Shown in pieces: positions 5,295 through 12,448 of a stretch of 19,084 bases of DNA. This DNA is from Faeciplasma gallinarum (GTDB lineage: Bacteria > Bacillota > Clostridia > Oscillospirales > Ruminococcaceae). The stretch spans positions 1 to 19,084 of the forward strand of contig DVIR01000004.1 in NCBI GenBank assembly GCA_018711085.1, in the 5' to 3' direction. The translations under genes were made by a program, and so were the position numbers. Numbering within the stretch: the first letter of the stretch is position 1; each line of letters opens with the position of its first letter. A model generated the notes under the pieces. That model worked only from the letters and a program-made list of their open reading frames with translations, was not told where the DNA came from and searched no databases.

Positions 5295-6941
5295 TTACTC
5301 TCTGTCGAGTCTGTATGTGAGCGTCCAAGTCTTAGAGCCGAGGTACTTATTGTCGCAAGTGTAGCTCGAAGAGATGTCGGAGAGTATCTCGGAGTTGTAG
5401 TTGTTTCTTGTGTACTTAGATGAGAACTCGTTGTAAAGGTCTGCGGAGGAGAACTTGATGCGAACGTACTCATATCTTCCGCCGCCGCTTACCGCATCCT
5501 CGGTAGCCTGACGGATTATGTCCTCTGCCTCGCTCATGCTTGTGGCGTAGTAGCCGTTTACGTTATGCCAGTTATAGGTGAGCGAATTTGCAGAAGGCTC
5601 ATTGAAGAATCTCATGTCGTAAATCTGAGCATATGAGCGCTCCATAAATTCATCCGTGACGAGGAAGTAATCGTAGTACACGAGGTCGGGGTCGTCAGCG
5701 GTAGGAGTTAGCGGATCATCCCACGTTGCGTCTATGTTATACCAGCCTGAGCCGAGTTTAATCTTAACCCAGATATGCTTTGCCTCGTTTCCTACGCCGA
5801 CGCCGAAGGTGGTGTCATAACCGGCCTTTGAAAGGAGGTAGAACATTCCCTTTGCGTATCCCAAGCATGTAGGCTCGCCCTCTACGATAGCTCCGTATGC
5901 GTTTGTAGCGTGAGGTCCGCCTATACTCTCCTCATCAGGCGTGGAGTTGAGAACCAACCAGTCGTGCAGGTACTGAATCTTCTGATAGTCTGACCACGAG
6001 CTTCTGAGGTTTGAAAGAACGCTGTTTACTTTTGATCTTAACTCTGCAACCATAGCGTCGGCCTCGGCCTTGGTGTCAACGTAGTAAGATACGTTTACGC
6101 TGCGGATTATTCCCGAGCCGGGGTATACGTCAACGCTTTCCACTCTGTCCACATAGCAGTACTCAACAGCTATGAGGGGGAGTATGAGCTGTGCGAAGTC
6201 GCTCGCCTCGTCCTCTGTTATGACAGGCTCTATAAGTATCTCAGTCTCGAGGTTCTGCATGCCCTCTGCGATCTGATTCAAAACGGTTACGTACTTGGAG
6301 TCCTTCATAAGCGAGAGCATGTACTCCCAGCCGTTGTCGGAAGCCCAGTCGCCGTATTCAACCGTTCCCTCCGGGATGGTGATATCGCCGTCGTCGCCGT
6401 CGTCAATGATTATTTCCTCATCGTCGTCGCCGGTGTCGGGGACTGATGACGGCGCCTCGGTGGTGAGGTATGCGCTGCTTACGTATCCTACCTTGCCGTT
6501 ATAGTCCACTCTGTACCATCCTGTGGATGCGCGTCCCGTGACGTTTGCGACGTCTCCCGCCTGAAGTCCGCCTATTCTGTCATAATCGACAGACGGGCCG
6601 CTTCTTACGTTCACCGCGTCGGTGGCGTACATCGTGGCGGACATCTCTTCAACGGTGAAGTTGTCGCCGCTTGTAGTCGCCGCAGACGTTGTGGTCGCCT
6701 CGGTAGTTGTTGCGGGTGTGGTCGTCACTTCCGGCGTGGTGGTGGGTGCTGTTGTGTCGGGCGCTACGGTGTTGTCGGGAACCTGAGTAACGTCCGGCGC
6801 CTGCGTAGGCTCGGATACGGTGGTGACATCGGGAGCGGTTGTGGTTTCAGGCTCCTCCACCGTCTGTCCACAGGCGGCAAGCATCGACACTGACATGACC
6901 GCCGCAAGCACAAACGCCAAGATTTTTTTGAAGCTGTTCAT
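5295..6941 (-). CDS. Lipoprotein with SH3b and transglutaminase-like domains
   Basis: A 548-residue surface lipoprotein. In order: signal peptide with lipobox LAAC (Cys24); a Thr/Pro-rich linker (about 29-93) of TTTAPDVTT-like units, probably extended through the wall; a bacterial SH3 domain (about 101-160, with VNVRSGPSVDYDRIGGL and KVGYVSSAYL), which usually binds peptidoglycan; an Asp/Glu/Ile-rich acidic segment (about 172-188); a conserved helical region; and a transglutaminase-like core (about 315-415) with Cys359 in EPTCLGYAKG, His389 in KHIWVKI and Asp404 in NIDATWDDP, a complete catalytic triad. A C-terminal domain of about 130 residues follows. Such domains can be thiol proteases, amidases or crosslinking enzymes. 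The ATG at 6941 is chosen because GGAGG lies 7 nt upstream; the ATG at 6947 is only 1-2 nt from it. It is 31 nt downstream of a paralogue and ends at a strong terminator. Confidence 0.92.
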   Translation of the reverse strand: MNSFKKILAFVLAAVMSVSMLAACGQTVEEPETTTAPDVTTVSEPTQAPDVTQVPDNTVAPDTTAPTTTPEVTTTPATTTEATTTSAATTSGDNFTVEEMSATMYATDAVNVRSGPSVDYDRIGGLQAGDVANVTGRASTGWYRVDYNGKVGYVSSAYLTTEAPSSVPDTGDDDEEIIIDDGDDGDITIPEGTVEYGDWASDNGWEYMLSLMKDSKYVTVLNQIAEGMQNLETEILIEPVITEDEASDFAQLILPLIAVEYCYVDRVESVDVYPGSGIIRSVNVSYYVDTKAEADAMVAELRSKVNSVLSNLRSSWSDYQKIQYLHDWLVLNSTPDEESIGGPHATNAYGAIVEGEPTCLGYAKGMFYLLSKAGYDTTFGVGVGNEAKHIWVKIKLGSGWYNIDATWDDPLTPTADDPDLVYYDYFLVTDEFMERSYAQIYDMRFFNEPSANSLTYNWHNVNGYYATSMSEAEDIIRQATEDAVSGGGRYEYVRIKFSSADLYNEFSSKYTRNNYNSEILSDISSSYTCDNKYLGSKTWTLTYRLDRE

Positions 6942-6972
6942 ATTCATTCCTCCATATATTGCTTTTTATTTA

Positions 6973-8262
6973 TTATTCCGCATCTTTCAGCGTAAGGGTA
7001 AGCGTTCCTATATTTGTGTTAAGGCTCTTGAGCCAGCTTGTGGAGTCGTAGTTTGTTCCCGCGGCCTCGTTTGCCTGCTTGATTATATCCTGTATCTTGT
7101 TGTCGCCGGCTGTTCCGCTTGTCAGCTCGGTATAGATGTTGTCGATGGCGTCGCCGGTGCTGCTCCTGAGATAAAGATATATTCTGCCGTCCCTGGCAGC
7201 CTCTATGGCCTGGTTAAGAAGTATTTCATAAGCCTCGTCGGGGTCGTCGGTGTAATATCCGACCATGATGTGGAAGTTCATATCCATCGAGTCCGCAACC
7301 GGAACCTCGTAGTAGTCGCTGTCAAACTTCGTCGCGTGGTCTTTAAGGAGCATGTCGTCGCTGACGAGCAGGTAGTCATATCCGATGTAGTCGGGGTCGT
7401 CTTTGTTCTCCGGATCGTCCCACGTCGGGTCTATGACGTACCAATGTCCGTCCTCGCACTTTACGTAGTTCCACTTGTGCTTGACGTCGGTATCGGTTCC
7501 CTGGCCTATGGCGTAAGCGGTTTCAAATCCCGCCCTTGTCAGCAAAAGATGCATGCCGTCCGCATAGCCCTGGCAGGTAGCTATGCCCTCAACTATGGCT
7601 CCGTATGCCGAGAAGGGGCTTATCGCATCCTCGCCGTAGTCGCAGTTTAAAACAAGGTAGTCGTGCAGATATCTTATTCTGTCAAACTCGTTGTCGGTGG
7701 GGGCGGACGCGATTATTTCCTGAAGCTTTGCCTCAAGCTCCTCGCATCTTTGAGCCGCCTCCGACTCATAGTTTACAAGGTAGTTTAAAGTCACGCCCTT
7801 TACTATGCCGTTCTCATCGGTGTGAAGGCCGAAAGAGTTGCTGGCGTAGGTGTAAAACATCGAGCAGTTGGAGACGAGTTCCAAAAACTTCTCCGCCTCG
7901 TCTCTGGGCACGCCGACTGTCAGCGGGCAGTACATCTGAACGTCTCTTATGGCGTTCATGACCTCGCCCAGGTTCATCCTCGTGTCCTCGTCAAGCCTGT
8001 CCCAGATGTACTGAAGTCCGTTTTCCGATATAAACTCCCATCCGAAATCGTAGCTCCAGTTTTCCGGCTCGGCAATCGGCTGAGTTTCGGCGGGGGTATC
8101 GGTTTGGGATGTGACGTCCGTTGCGGGGGTATCGGTCACGCTTTCAGATGTCGTTGTAGCGGTCTGCGGGTCGGTGTCATCGATGCTTGAGCAGGCGCAA
8201 AGAGTTCCGAGCGCCATAACCGCGGCCAAAGCAAAGCATATTATCTTTTTAAATCTTGCCAT
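6973..8262 (-). CDS. Lipoprotein with transglutaminase-like domain
   Basis: A 429-residue lipoprotein: basic n-region and hydrophobic helix ending in LCAC (Cys24), a short Thr-rich linker (about 31-64), a helical region beginning WSYDFGWEFI, the transglutaminase-like core (about 190-285) with Cys230 in IATCQGYADG, His262 in VKHKWNYVK and Asp278 in VIDPTWDDP, and a C-terminal domain. It is a paralogue of the next gene over its whole non-linker length: DFGWEFI/DNGWEYM, FDRIRYLHDYLVLN/YQKIQYLHDWLVLN, SAYGAIVEG/NAYGAIVEG, and VGYYTDDPDEAYEILLNQA/NGYYATSMSEAEDIIRQA. It lacks the SH3 domain. The start at 8262 has AAAGGA 7 nt upstream; an ATG at 8319 is in frame but would put the signal peptide internal. 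It is transcribed from the strong promoter at 8359-8387. Confidence 0.92.
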   Translation of the reverse strand: MARFKKIICFALAAVMALGTLCACSSIDDTDPQTATTTSESVTDTPATDVTSQTDTPAETQPIAEPENWSYDFGWEFISENGLQYIWDRLDEDTRMNLGEVMNAIRDVQMYCPLTVGVPRDEAEKFLELVSNCSMFYTYASNSFGLHTDENGIVKGVTLNYLVNYESEAAQRCEELEAKLQEIIASAPTDNEFDRIRYLHDYLVLNCDYGEDAISPFSAYGAIVEGIATCQGYADGMHLLLTRAGFETAYAIGQGTDTDVKHKWNYVKCEDGHWYVIDPTWDDPENKDDPDYIGYDYLLVSDDMLLKDHATKFDSDYYEVPVADSMDMNFHIMVGYYTDDPDEAYEILLNQAIEAARDGRIYLYLRSSTGDAIDNIYTELTSGTAGDNKIQDIIKQANEAAGTNYDSTSWLKSLNTNIGTLTLTLKDAE

Positions 8263-8358
8263 TAAGTATTCCTTTCGTCTCTTCGGCGGCATGTCTGCCC
8301 GCCTGATATTTGTATACATTTAAAACAAAACAAATCTGTATTCTATTGCAGCCATTTT

Positions 8359-8387
8359 ATAATAGCCCAGAAAACTCTTTATGTCAA
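8359..8387 (-). promoter_or_regulatory. Strong sigma-A promoter of the transglutaminase lipoprotein pair
   Basis: On the minus strand a perfect TTGACA (8382-8387), a 17-nt spacer, and TATTAT (8359-8364, 5 of 6). This is the best promoter in the window. Transcription would start near 8352, leaving a leader of about 90 nt. A perfect inverted repeat overlaps the -35 box. Confidence 0.85.
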
Positions 8388-8396
8388 CCGACATAA
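8379..8396. repeat. Inverted repeat over the -35 box, candidate operator
   Basis: TTATGTC-AACC-GACATAA is a perfect 7-bp inverted repeat with a 4-nt centre. The -35 hexamer TTGACA of the promoter at 8359-8387 lies inside it, so a dimeric regulator bound here would block RNA polymerase. No regulator gene is adjacent. It is not a terminator, as no T-tract follows on either strand. Confidence 0.6.
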
Positions 8397-8443
8397 GATA
8401 TTTTTAATCATCAATCGGGCTTCTTTTTTATCTTCTTTCCATA

Positions 8444-9349
8444 CTATTCCGACAGTTCGGAGTTTATATAAGTTATCGTCTCCGAAAGGGCGGCAGTGGG
8501 CATCTCAAACTCTGCGCTGTCTATATACACCACCTTGGTATCGCTGTCTAAGGCGTCGGTCACGTCGTCTATGTTCGGAAGCGACATATCCACAAACGCC
8601 ACGTCCGCAGATATTTCCGAAAGTTCGTCAAGGCTTATGAAGTGGCTTTGCCTGCCGTCAAGGACGTTTTGGCCGTATGCGCCGAGCATGTTTGTCTGAA
8701 GGTCGCCGCCGCATGACACCATATACGTCCCGTCAAGCTCGTCGTTAATTGCGATGTACTCTATGTCAAGCCCCAGCTCCTGTGCGGCAACCATTGCCGA
8801 GTCTATTTCGGAAAGCGCCTCCGACGCCACCTCCCTTGAATCGACGTTTCCGTAGAATATGAGCGCGAGGTTTATATACTCCTCGCAAAGGTAGGAAAAG
8901 CTCGTCGGGGTGGGGATGTAAAGCGTCCTCACGCCCGCCTGTTTAAGGCGTATTTCATCGGTGGACGCAAGCGGCGACTGGGTTATCACAAGCTCGGGCG
9001 CAAGCTCTATTATCTTATCTATGTCGGGAAACGCCGGACTGCCTATCACCGTGACCGAATCGGAGGGCTTTGCGCAGTAGCTGCTCACGCCCACTATCCT
9101 GTCCGAAAGCCCCAGGCCGCAAAGCGCCTGCGTTATCGCGGGGGAAAGGGACGCCACGCTTGCGGGAGACTGCTCAAACGTCTCCTCGCCCACGCCGACG
9201 GGATACGGCTCACGCTGCGGGGGCGTGTCGGCGGCCGCAGTTGTTTCGGGCGCGTTGTCCGCGTCTATTGCGCTGCACGAGCACATCGAGCAGACCAAAA
9301 GCAGCAAAACAAGCGCTTTTATAACCGTTAGTACAGATTTCTTTTTCAT
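8444..9349 (-). CDS. Metal-chelate ABC substrate-binding lipoprotein (BtuF/FepB family)
   Basis: A 301-residue lipoprotein with signal peptide and lipobox MCSC (Cys25), a short Thr/Ala/Pro linker, then the helical-backbone periplasmic-binding fold used for cobalamin, haem or siderophore binding. Diagnostic stretches are VASLSPAITQALCGLGLSDRI followed by VGVSSYC, then GSPAFPDIDKIIELAPELVI and VRTLYIPTPTSF. BtuF-like proteins deliver the ligand to a BtuCD-type importer. No permease or ATPase is nearby. Its ATG is 8 nt after the tsaD stop with GAGGTG upstream, so it is the last gene of the RNA-modification operon, an unusual location for a transporter component. The ligand is uncertain; cobalamin is a reasonable first guess from the SLSPAITQ/VGVSSYC pattern. 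No terminator was found after it. Confidence 0.85.
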   Translation of the reverse strand: MKKKSVLTVIKALVLLLLVCSMCSCSAIDADNAPETTAAADTPPQREPYPVGVGEETFEQSPASVASLSPAITQALCGLGLSDRIVGVSSYCAKPSDSVTVIGSPAFPDIDKIIELAPELVITQSPLASTDEIRLKQAGVRTLYIPTPTSFSYLCEEYINLALIFYGNVDSREVASEALSEIDSAMVAAQELGLDIEYIAINDELDGTYMVSCGGDLQTNMLGAYGQNVLDGRQSHFISLDELSEISADVAFVDMSLPNIDDVTDALDSDTKVVYIDSAEFEMPTAALSETITYINSELSE

Positions 9350-9357
9350 TTAACACC

Positions 9358-10371
9358 TCAAATGTCCTCTAAGGAAAGGGTTGCAAGGGCGTTTAAGTTT
9401 GCGCCGGCGCGTTTGCCGTCCAAAAAATCGTAATACCCCTGCGCACCTATCATCGCCGCGTTATCTCCGCAGTACTTAAACTCCGGCATGTAAAGGGTGT
9501 ATCCTCGCTTGTCGCACTCACGCGCGAGCTTTGACCTTATGCCGGTGTTTGCGCACACTCCGCCTGCGGCGGCTATTTTAGTGTAGCCCAGGCTTTGCGC
9601 CGCAGACATCAGCTTTTCGCTGAGTATGTCGCTGACGGTTTTCTGAAAAGACGCCGCAACGTCGCACACGTTGAGCTTCTCGCCCTTTTGTGCGCTGTTG
9701 TGGACCAAGTTTATGACGGCGGTCTTTATTCCCGAGAAGGAAAAGTCGTACTCTCCGCCGTCTCCGAGCTTAGGATGCGGGAACTTATACGCGGTCCTGC
9801 ATCCCGACTTTGCCGCCTCGTCTATATGCTTTCCGCCGGGGTAGTCAAACCCCAAAGTTCTTGCCACCTTGTCAAAGCACTCGCCGGCGGCGTCGTCGCG
9901 GGTTCTGCCTATGATTTTAAACTGCGTATAGGTTTTTACCTCCACGAGCTGGGTGTGTCCTCCGCTTATGACAAGGCAAAGATAGGGCGGCTCAAGCTCC
10001 GGATGGGATATATAGTTTGCGGCGATGTGTCCGGCTATGTGGTGAACCGGCACAAGCGGCTTTTTTGCGGCATACGCTATGCCCTTTGCATAGCTGACGC
10101 CGACAAGCAGCGCTCCTATCAGCCCGGGGGCATATGTCACCGCCACCGCGTCTATGTCGTCCATAGTCGCCCCCGCATCCGAGAGCGCGGAGTCCACCAC
10201 GCCGATTATGTTCTCCACATGCCTTCTCGACGCTATTTCCGGAACCACTCCGCCATACAGCTTCTGCTCGTCGATTTGGGATGCCACCGCGTTTGACAAA
10301 ACCGTCCTCGCATCCTCCACAACCGCCGCTGCGGTCTCGTCGCAGGAGCTTTCTATAGCAAGAATTTTCAT
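9358..10371 (-). CDS. tsaD: tRNA N6-threonylcarbamoyladenosine transferase TsaD
   Basis: TsaD (Kae1/Gcp) transfers the threonylcarbamoyl group from TC-AMP to A37 of ANN-decoding tRNAs, making t6A, together with TsaB and TsaE; it is nearly universal and usually essential. The protein is about 337 residues, normal for the family. It begins MKILAIESSCDETAAAVVED and carries the metal-binding HHIAGH (H111, H115), LVISGGHTQLV, DDAAGECFDKVARTLG, YDFSFSGIKTAV and the late CGDNAAMIGAQG. The ATG at 10371 lies 8 nt after GGAG; the ATG at 10377, whose ATGA overlaps the rimI stop, is only 2 nt from it, so the downstream ATG is preferred. The tsaB and tsaE genes that often precede rimI are not in this window. 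Confidence 0.97.
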   Translation of the reverse strand: MKILAIESSCDETAAAVVEDARTVLSNAVASQIDEQKLYGGVVPEIASRRHVENIIGVVDSALSDAGATMDDIDAVAVTYAPGLIGALLVGVSYAKGIAYAAKKPLVPVHHIAGHIAANYISHPELEPPYLCLVISGGHTQLVEVKTYTQFKIIGRTRDDAAGECFDKVARTLGFDYPGGKHIDEAAKSGCRTAYKFPHPKLGDGGEYDFSFSGIKTAVINLVHNSAQKGEKLNVCDVAASFQKTVSDILSEKLMSAAQSLGYTKIAAAGGVCANTGIRSKLARECDKRGYTLYMPEFKYCGDNAAMIGAQGYYDFLDGKRAGANLNALATLSLEDI

Positions 10372-10373
10372 AC

Positions 10374-10835
10374 TCATATCTCCGTTTCCGATATATCAAG
10401 GCACATCACAACCGCATCCTCGTCGGGGCGGGTGTAATAGTTTTTTCTTATCCGTTGTTGCTTAAATCCGAGGCTTTCGTAAAGCATGCGCGCCGGAGCG
10501 TTTGAGCGCCTGACCTCAAGGTACACATGCGGCGGGCTGTTCTGCTGAGCAATGGCGAACCTTATCAGCGCACCCGCCACGCCCTTTCTGCGCATATCGC
10601 GCTTTATTGCAAGGCTGTCTATTCCCATCTCATCGCACACATGCGAAACCGAAATGTATCCCGCGAACAAGCCGTCAAGCTCCGCCACAAGCGTGCTGAA
10701 CCCGTCATGGGACATGCGGTACAAAAAGCCCTCTTCGTCCCACGCCTCATCGGTAAAGCACTCCCTCTCAAGCTCTATTATCTCGTCGATGTCGCAAATG
10801 CGCGCCTTTCTTATTTTAATCTGCCCGTCAGTCAT
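10374..10835 (-). CDS. rimI: Ribosomal protein S18-alanine N-acetyltransferase RimI-like
   Basis: A 153-residue GNAT acetyltransferase. It has the acetyl-CoA pyrophosphate loop RRKGVAGAL (R82-L90) after DSLAIKRDM, a beta strand VYLEVRRSNAPARMLYESLGF with the Asn and Tyr typical of RimI, and the RKNYY segment after it. RimI acetylates the N-terminal alanine of ribosomal protein S18 and possibly other N-termini. It commonly sits directly upstream of tsaD, as here. The start ATG at 10835 overlaps the rsmI end by 8 nt and has GGG-rich sequence just upstream; the reading frame is open further but its upstream part overlaps rsmI deeply and has no family similarity. A different GNAT substrate cannot be excluded. 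Confidence 0.9.
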   Translation of the reverse strand: MTDGQIKIRKARICDIDEIIELERECFTDEAWDEEGFLYRMSHDGFSTLVAELDGLFAGYISVSHVCDEMGIDSLAIKRDMRRKGVAGALIRFAIAQQNSPPHVYLEVRRSNAPARMLYESLGFKQQRIRKNYYTRPDEDAVVMCLDISETEI

Positions 10836-11667
10836 CGCCCTTTTCCCCCGCAAGAGCGGAGTATATCTCGCTCTTTGAAAGGCCGGAGGACTTTGCGGCT
10901 TCCTTACATGCATCCGTAAGGCGCATGCCGCCCCTGACAAGCTCCCTTGCGCGCTCAAGCGCCTCGTCGTTTGAAAGCTCATGCTCTTGCACGCGGCAGC
11001 CCTCCACTATCAAAACATACTCGCCCCTCGGCGGGTTGTCCTCGCCGTATATGCCGACTGCTTCACCAAGGGTTGTCCTTATTACCTGCTCGTGAACCTT
11101 AGTCAGCTCGCGGCAGATGGATATTTTTCTGTCCCCGAAGAAGCGGAGCATGTCCTCAAGCGTGGCTATAAGCTTGTGCGGCGCCTCGTAAAATATGAGC
11201 GTCCTCTGCTCCTTTGCGCAGGATGTGAACATCTCGTAGCGGGAGCGCTTTGCGACGGACGGAAAGCCCTCAAACGCAAACCTTGAAGTATCCAGCCCGC
11301 TTATTGCAAGCGCAGATATCGCCGCGCTCGGTCCCGGGACAACGACTACCTCCACGCCGTTTTGGGCGCACAGCCTCACAAGGTCCTCGCCCGGGTCGGA
11401 TATGCACGGCATGCCGGCGTCGGTTATCACGGCGCAGCTTTGGCCCTCAAGTATCCTTTTTATTATGCTTTCGCCGGCGTACTTGTGGTTGTGCTCGTGG
11501 TAGCTGACCATCGGCTTTTTTATATTGAGATAGTTAAGAAGCTTTGCCGAAACCCTTGTGTCCTCGGCGGCGATAAAATCGACCTCTTCAAGTGTCTTTA
11601 CCGCGCGATAGGTGATATCGCCCAAGTTGCCTATCGGCGTTCCTACAACATACAGCCTGCTCGGCAT
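10828..11667 (-). CDS. rsmI: 16S rRNA (cytidine-1402-2'-O)-methyltransferase
   Basis: RsmI methylates the ribose 2'-OH of C1402 in the decoding centre of 16S rRNA using SAM, acting with RsmH for the m4Cm1402 modification. The 279-residue protein belongs to the tetrapyrrole-methylase fold: LYVVGTPIGNLGDITYRAV at the start, AAEDTRVSAKLLNYLNI (about 33-49), AVITDAGMPCISDPGEDLVR (about 79-98), VVVVPGPSAAISALAISGL and FYEAPHKLIATL. The C-terminal 45 residues form the usual small helical extension. The ATG at 11667 has TTAGGAG 8 nt upstream, overlapping the stop of the trmN6-like gene 10 nt before it. Its neighbour trmN6 (yabB in B. subtilis, near yabC/rsmI) supports the assignment. Confidence 0.96.
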   Translation of the reverse strand: MPSRLYVVGTPIGNLGDITYRAVKTLEEVDFIAAEDTRVSAKLLNYLNIKKPMVSYHEHNHKYAGESIIKRILEGQSCAVITDAGMPCISDPGEDLVRLCAQNGVEVVVVPGPSAAISALAISGLDTSRFAFEGFPSVAKRSRYEMFTSCAKEQRTLIFYEAPHKLIATLEDMLRFFGDRKISICRELTKVHEQVIRTTLGEAVGIYGEDNPPRGEYVLIVEGCRVQEHELSNDEALERARELVRGGMRLTDACKEAAKSSGLSKSEIYSALAGEKGDD

Positions 11668-11677
11668 ATTGCATCTC

Positions 11678-12448
11678 CTAATCTATCGAGTAAATCCTTT
11701 TCATTTCCTGCGAGTACTCCTCGCCGTTTTCGCCTTTTATATAAAGCGGCTTTTCCATCTTGAGATAGTTCCCGCCGCCGAGCCTGCCCTCGACAAGTAT
11801 CAGCCATGGGTCGGACTGCGGGTCCTTTTGCACCGGACGCAGCCTTTTCGGCTCTATTTTGCACTCGCGCATTGCGCATATCACGTCCGCTATCCTCTCG
11901 GGGCGGTTGCACATGCACAGCCTTCCGCCGTACCGAAGCGACCTTTTTGCCGCCGCGCACACATCGTACACCGTGCAAAGCATCTCGTGCCTTGCAATGC
12001 TCGTCTCGTCGGCGCGGTTTTTTATGCCCGAGTTGCCTGTCTTGTAAGGGGGATTGCAGGTTATCAAGTCAAGCGGCTCCGCTGACCTCCACTCCCTCAA
12101 ATCGGCCATGACGGGTATTATCACATCGGAAGACGTGGCGGCGAATGATTTTTTCTTTGATTCTGCAAGCAGCTCATACGCGCTCTTTTGTATCTCCACG
12201 GCGTAGATTTTTGCGGGAGAGAAGTTTCTCGCCATGACAAACGCAACTATGCCGTTTCCCGAACAAAGGTCGCACACCTTGTCAAATCTGTGGGGCGCCG
12301 CGAAGTCGGCAAGCAAAAACGCATCCGTTCCGAACCTGTGCTCCTTTGAAACGCACACGAAGTATCCCTTTCCGAGCGGCTCGGCGTCCGGCGCGACTTT
12401 TTCGCCCATGCCGCAAATATTGTCAGTAAGCTGTTCCACTGCCGTCAC
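11678..12448 (-). CDS. trmN6: tRNA1(Val) A37 N6-methyltransferase-like protein
   Basis: A SAM-dependent methyltransferase of the TrmN6/YabB family, about 256 residues. The Rossmann motif I is VCDLCSGNGIVAFVMA (58-73), the acidic motif II IYAVEIQ (81-87), and the amino-methylase catalytic NPPY is at 132-135, preceded by DLITC. N-terminal to motif I, HRFGTDAFLLADFA is the characteristic YabB-family segment. Members methylate N6 of A37 in tRNA1(Val) in E. coli; in Firmicutes the exact tRNA is less certain. The start is uncertain: a GTG at 12448 gives the longest form and overlaps dus by 26 nt; a GTG at 12439 and an ATG at 12409 are alternatives, and none has a good ribosome binding site, suggesting translational coupling to dus. 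Confidence 0.9.
   Translation of the reverse strand: MTAVEQLTDNICGMGEKVAPDAEPLGKGYFVCVSKEHRFGTDAFLLADFAAPHRFDKVCDLCSGNGIVAFVMARNFSPAKIYAVEIQKSAYELLAESKKKSFAATSSDVIIPVMADLREWRSAEPLDLITCNPPYKTGNSGIKNRADETSIARHEMLCTVYDVCAAAKRSLRYGGRLCMCNRPERIADVICAMRECKIEPKRLRPVQKDPQSDPWLILVEGRLGGGNYLKMEKPLYIKGENGEEYSQEMKRIYSID

Noticed and set aside
6660..6860. Repetitive-looking tract that could be taken for a DNA repeat array
   Set aside because: It encodes the Thr/Pro/Val-rich linker of the SH3b lipoprotein; units vary in length and sequence, as in low-complexity protein linkers.
8397..8443. Possible terminator after the BtuF-like gene
   Set aside because: No stem followed by a T-tract on the minus strand was found; the T-rich stretch there is on the plus strand only.
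10836..10982. Long N-terminal extension of the rimI reading frame
   Set aside because: It lies inside rsmI, is Arg/Pro/Ser-rich without GNAT similarity, and the ATG at 10835 gives the normal family length and start.
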